DNA of 64,000 nt from Siphonodentalium dalli (Eukaryota > Mollusca > Scaphopoda > Gadilida > Siphonodentaliidae), in contig CP136069.1 in NCBI GenBank assembly GCA_032622095.1, positions 33,206,194-33,270,193 of the forward strand, in the 5' to 3' direction. Made by a program: the position numbers and the translations under genes. The stretch's first letter is position 1. The number at the start of each line of letters is the position of its first letter. The notes beneath the pieces are model-generated. The model saw only the letters and a list, made by a program, of their open reading frames with translations. It was not told the origin of the DNA and did not search any database. Shown in pieces: positions 60,347 to 64,000 of this stretch.

Positions 60347-60798
60347 GGAATCAGGGAGCTAAATGTGTTCCAGAGTCGAGGAGCGAGTACACCGCTAGAG
60401 GTGAAGGTGACCGAATAATGACCTTCACATCATATATGTGACACTTTGTTAAAGGATGCCATCGTGTTTATTTGATTGGTACATCATATCTAAATAATTT
60501 AAACTAGTGAATTAATGGGGGAATGGATTTTTGTGAGTGGGAAATATATTTAACTAGATACTGCAGTTCTGGGGTTTTCCCAGATCAAATTTGGTTGTGG
60601 GATAGCCCTGTCGTACACTTGGGGATTTATTTTAAAAAGTAAACACATGACCTATGATTTTTCTTGCATTTTCGTGATCAGCTGGTGTAAATCTAGCTGG
60701 GTAAACATCACTGGAGTGGACTGTAGGCTTCACTTCAGTGAGTTTGGTCGAAACGTTAATACTCTCGACTATGGGACACCATTTAGTTCAGTGATTCC
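60347..60798 (+). mobile_element. GGAATCA-type MITE, copy 3
   Basis: The best-preserved copy: start GGAATCAGGGAGCTAAATG, end CATTTAGTTCAGTGATTCC, giving a 19-bp terminal inverted repeat with three mismatches. About 452 bp, no coding sequence. Confidence 0.85.
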
Positions 60799-61258
60799 TT
60801 TAAACAAACCCATCACATTTCTGAACATGAATGTGGAGGAAGGGTGGGTTCGTATCTGGTTTGGATAAATCTTGGTACAAACTATATTTAGTGTACCTCA
60901 ATGAATATATATTTAGAATAATTGTTGGCACATTTGGTGTAATGACATGATTTGTGGATAGATAAGGGTGAAGTGCAGAGAAGGACATATGAATAGGGAG
61001 AGAGGGAGAGAGAACGAAAAATGTGGTGTGGGGGTTATAATTGCCGTGTGATTGTGACTGTTTAAAATGACAATTATTTCTAATGAATTTCTTTTCGTTT
61101 CGTATTTTAAGTTATGAGGATTACTGACGAATGTCGGCAAGTCAGTGAATCCAGTCAAGCTCAGTCTGGAGACTGGATTTCTACGCTACCATATTTCGTA
61201 TATCTTGTTTCTTAAAAATGCATTACCCGATTAAACACCACTAAATTACTATTTATGT
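60799..61258. other. Intergenic with short GA-rich tract
   Basis: A purine tract GGGAGAGAGGGAGAGAGA lies near 60997-61014. No gene seen. Confidence 0.5.
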
Positions 61259-62066
61259 GGCTTCGGGTGTAAAAAAGATTTGAGTAGAGTCGAGGAACCC
61301 ACCCATCAAATCTCAGAGTTATTAGATATCGACTTTTGAAATTTATTATTTTTCACCAACGGGACTTTATGGCGGCCTGGCAAAAGGTCGACGAATGCTG
61401 ACCGATATACCCTCGATACCACATTTCGTTGAACAAAGTGTTTATATATAAAACTTTTTGGGCAATGTATACACAAGTTAACAGTGGTTAGCATTATTTT
61501 TGGCAATTAATAGATTCTGATAACTGGAGCGGTATTTCATGAAATGTTGTTGTTGTTATTGTTGTTGATGATGATGTTGTTGTTGTTATTGTTGCTGTTG
61601 CTGCTGCTGTTGATGATGACGTCATCTGGTGATACAATGTGTGTGGACCACGACTCGGATTAAGTACATTTAAAGGTACTCAATCCGTTCAGAGGGTCCC
61701 CATATCATCAAGATACAACAACAACAACATTTCTTCAAAATACGCTTCAGTTATCAGAATCGATTAATTGCCCAAAAATAATGCTAACCACAGTCAACTA
61801 TACTGTAAAATTGCCCAAAACCTATTATTTATCAACGTTTTGTTGAAAGAAATTTTGCCAGTTGTCAAATATCTGACACAAAAAAGCCACTGGATTTTAG
61901 AGTTATCGATCTTCATCCGCTATCTGGTCAGATAAGTTTTTCTCGTCGTCAGTTTACTGGGCCACATAAAATTAAAATAATATATTTCAAAAATCGATAT
62001 CTGATCACTCCTAGCTTTGATGGGTGGGTTCCTCGACTCGAATCAAATATTTTTACCCCCGAAGCC
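61259..62066. mobile_element. Foldback element with GTT/ACA trinucleotide core
   Basis: The ends GGCTTCGGGTGTAAAAA and (reverse complement) GGCTTCGGGGGTAAAAA are matched, followed by GAGTCGAGGAACCCACCCAT in both arms. The arms (61259-61555, 61715-62066) also share GATTCTGATAACTG and TGGTTAGCATTATTTTTGG on the reverse strand. The centre has imperfect GTT/GCT/GAT repeats (61549-61616), a hairpin CGGATTAAGTACATTTAAAG with its complement (61657-61691) and a matching CAACAACAACAAC run. Confidence 0.8.
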
Positions 62067-63137
62067 AAGGAAATAATAATTTGCGAGCGTTAATTCGGAT
62101 TGAGTACCTTTAATGGATATTCGGTGAATTGATGTTTTGCCACATAGTAGCAAGTCATCACATCCCCATACTCCTCAGTGACCCATGCATGGTATTCGTC
62201 TACCTGTTTTTAGAGGAGATGTTCCAGAATTTCGAAGTGAACCATCTTGTGCAGTGAGGCACTATGCGGTTACCACCTTGATTCTAGTGAGGGGAATTTG
62301 AGTTTCTCTCGTCTGACACATTGGGCTGAGCAGGTATGCATGTACAATAATTTAATAACCGTATCCTGATCACATGGACAGTGTGTTGTCATCTTTTGGT
62401 CTGTTCGTCTCGTTCAGAGCCGGTGCCGCAAGGATAGATTCGACTGATACCCCATTGATCCCGACTCGGCTCAGTGTATCAGGGGGTACATTTTTTCGTA
62501 GTATCTTTGTTAAATTAGATCTCAATAACCACTGGAGATGTGTAAATCTATAATCAGGGATAGCAGTTTGTTTGTGCTTGGTTGACGGAGTTATGGCCCG
62601 TGAACCGACCTCTCATATTGGGTTGTTTGTCTCTGGAACGCTTTGACGTAGCGAAACGGGAAAAAGATTGTGATGAAGAGAAACTATACATATTTCATTT
62701 CTACAGAATGGCCGTGGTCCGATTTTTGACCGATGCATGATGGGTCGGTATTCAATGTCGTAAAACAATATTTCCTGTCACGACAGGGGGATATTCCGGG
62801 CACGTACATGCATGCCGGGGTAGGTGGGTGGTCGATGGGAGCAACAAACAATTTTTCCCGCAACTCACAGGATGGGTGTCTAAAAACGGTCAGACAAAGT
62901 TGCCGAAAACCGTAAAATATTTGGACGCGGGGGTGGCTGGGTCCCAACAAGGGTCGAAGGAAAAAATCAGCATACAGTGAATATTTTAGATTCCGATGTC
63001 GTGTGTGTTCGGCATATTTCAAGATATGAGGTGTATCTATATGGAATGTTAGATAGAGACAACGTCCAACTCGGACCAATAGAGCAGCCTGTTCTCCAGA
63101 AAAACCGAACATTATCTGCGTATAATATAACTTATGG
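62067..63137. other. Intergenic, no supported gene
   Basis: A 142-residue open frame on the minus strand (62684-63112) has no domain I recognise and no splice or family support. I treat it as chance. Confidence 0.4.
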
Positions 63138-63219
63138 TAGGTAGATAATCTGCTTAGAATCGCCTCATTTTGAGTCGGTAATGTGCTGAAAATGAGAGCG
63201 TTTTAGTCACATTATCGAT
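63138..63219 (+). repeat. Dispersed repeat fragment (pair with 3153-3234)
   Basis: Reverse-complement match to 3153-3234 over about 80 bp. The following 60 bp contain partly inverted echoes of the same words (CACATTATCGATTCACAATG, CACATTATGTGCTG), so a hairpin is possible. Confidence 0.65.
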
Positions 63220-63818
63220 TCACAATGAGGCTATTCTAACCACATTATGTGCTGATAATGATACAAATAATCCAACTCACGACTTTTCAGGTGTACGGTC
63301 TTTAACATATGTTTTCACGGTGGTCCGCCCAATAAAACGAAATAACGGGTATGAGTCCATTATCTGCTTATTTCAGAATCAAACAATCACATTATCAACC
63401 TATTTCACATTATTATATATCGATTATGCGTATTTGCGCGAGGATATGCTGCATAGGTGCTGGGATATTCCAACTGTAAAATAGGCATGTATACGATATA
63501 TTACCACAATCAATCAGCTATATAGAACTCCCACATATTTTATATTCACACTTCAACTACATCTGTAAATCTTATTGTATTTGTATATCCCAATTATGGC
63601 ATGCATACTGCTCATATGAGTGTTTATGCAATAACCATATCTATATATCTATGTCTTGAATCTGAATTTAGAGTAAAAACGTGTCCAAATCATAGCTTTT
63701 TCTAATTGCGTACTGTTGGAATAGTTGGAACAGTATATGTATCTCAAAGACCTAGAATCTGTTTTTGATTATTTCTGTGCAGTGGAAGGTATGCCGTTTG
63801 TGAATGACAACTTTTTGA
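63220..63818. other. AT-rich stretch before LINE fragment
   Basis: No gene or repeat recognised. Possibly decayed upstream LINE sequence close to 63819. Confidence 0.4.
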
Positions 63819-64000
63819 ATAAAATTATGTAAATATTCAAAGGTAATGTGTGTACTGTACGCGGGTGATACGATTTTCCTTGCCGATAATCACAACAGTA
63901 TGCAGCGAGCACTGAATGCATTCGGCGATTATGCTTCAGTTTGGCAACTAACCATCAATGTCGATAAAACTAAACCAATTGTGTTCTGTGACCACAAAGA
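63819..64000 (+). pseudogene. LINE reverse-transcriptase fragment, runs off the window
   Basis: After a stop at 63816-63818 the frame is open to the edge (about 60 codons). It reads CVLYAGDTIFLAD, then MQRALNAFGDYASVW, then LTINVDKTKPIVF, the catalytic palm and thumb border of a non-LTR reverse transcriptase. The catalytic YADD box is YAGD here: the first of the two aspartates is changed to Gly (GGT at 63864-63866), which should abolish polymerase activity. Sequence upstream of 63819 does not continue the domain, so the element is broken as well. It may be of the same family as the 1900-2581 remnant, which cannot be tested because they cover different parts. Confidence 0.8.

Noticed and set aside
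62684-63112. A 142-codon minus-strand open frame
   Set aside because: No domain, no repeated family, no plausible neighbours. Length is within chance for a 64-kb window.

Overview
This window looks like genomic DNA of an invertebrate animal, most likely a mollusc or a related marine lophotrochozoan (inferred, no marker gene present). It is AT-rich, the one host gene is split into small exons with consensus GT-AG borders, and most of the sequence is mobile DNA: LINE retrotransposons, hairpin MITEs and several kilobase-scale inverted-repeat elements. I see no bacterial operons, rRNA, tRNA or CRISPR.

The host gene runs on the + strand from 24311 to 56777. Seven exons joined in phase 1 give a 436-residue reading frame: signal peptide and glycosylation-rich leader (24311-24584), four thrombospondin type 1 repeats (24920-25087, 28333-28482, 30417-30569, 32306-32458) and a C-type-lectin-like domain split over two exons (45590-45796, 56572-56777), followed by a stop and ATTAAA. 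The predicted product is a secreted TSR-lectin protein. TSR exons 3-5 sit in about 2-kb tandem duplications that include their introns. The exon coding the first half of the lectin domain runs straight into a roughly 4.5-kb, 44-bp minisatellite in which nearly every unit repeats the exon's 3' end and its 5' splice site. This is the most unusual feature of the window.

Left flank (1-24310): two double-hairpin MITEs, a LINE ORF2 3' remnant, a MITE of a three-copy family, and a long inverted repeat (arms near 6990-14585 and 16430-17210). The left arm of that repeat was later hit by a complete LINE of about 6.8 kb (7138-13964, minus strand, both ORFs open, 8-bp target-site duplication) and by a small hairpin element. 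The other arm keeps both empty sites. Further right are a nested palindrome (19480-21070) and two candidate DNA transposons (21328-22086, 22843-23817).

Within the gene's introns: a 4.5-kb foldback element flanked by TA (34278-38801), a 24-bp minisatellite (40945-41265), and two copies of another inverted-repeat family (41283-44972 and 50886-55690). The second copy is interrupted by a hAT-like element with 8-bp duplications. Right flank (56778-64000): two more MITE copies of the three-copy family, a TA-flanked element of nested inverted repeats (57969-60288), a foldback with a trinucleotide core (61259-62066), and at the edge a LINE reverse-transcriptase fragment whose catalytic motif reads YAGD.
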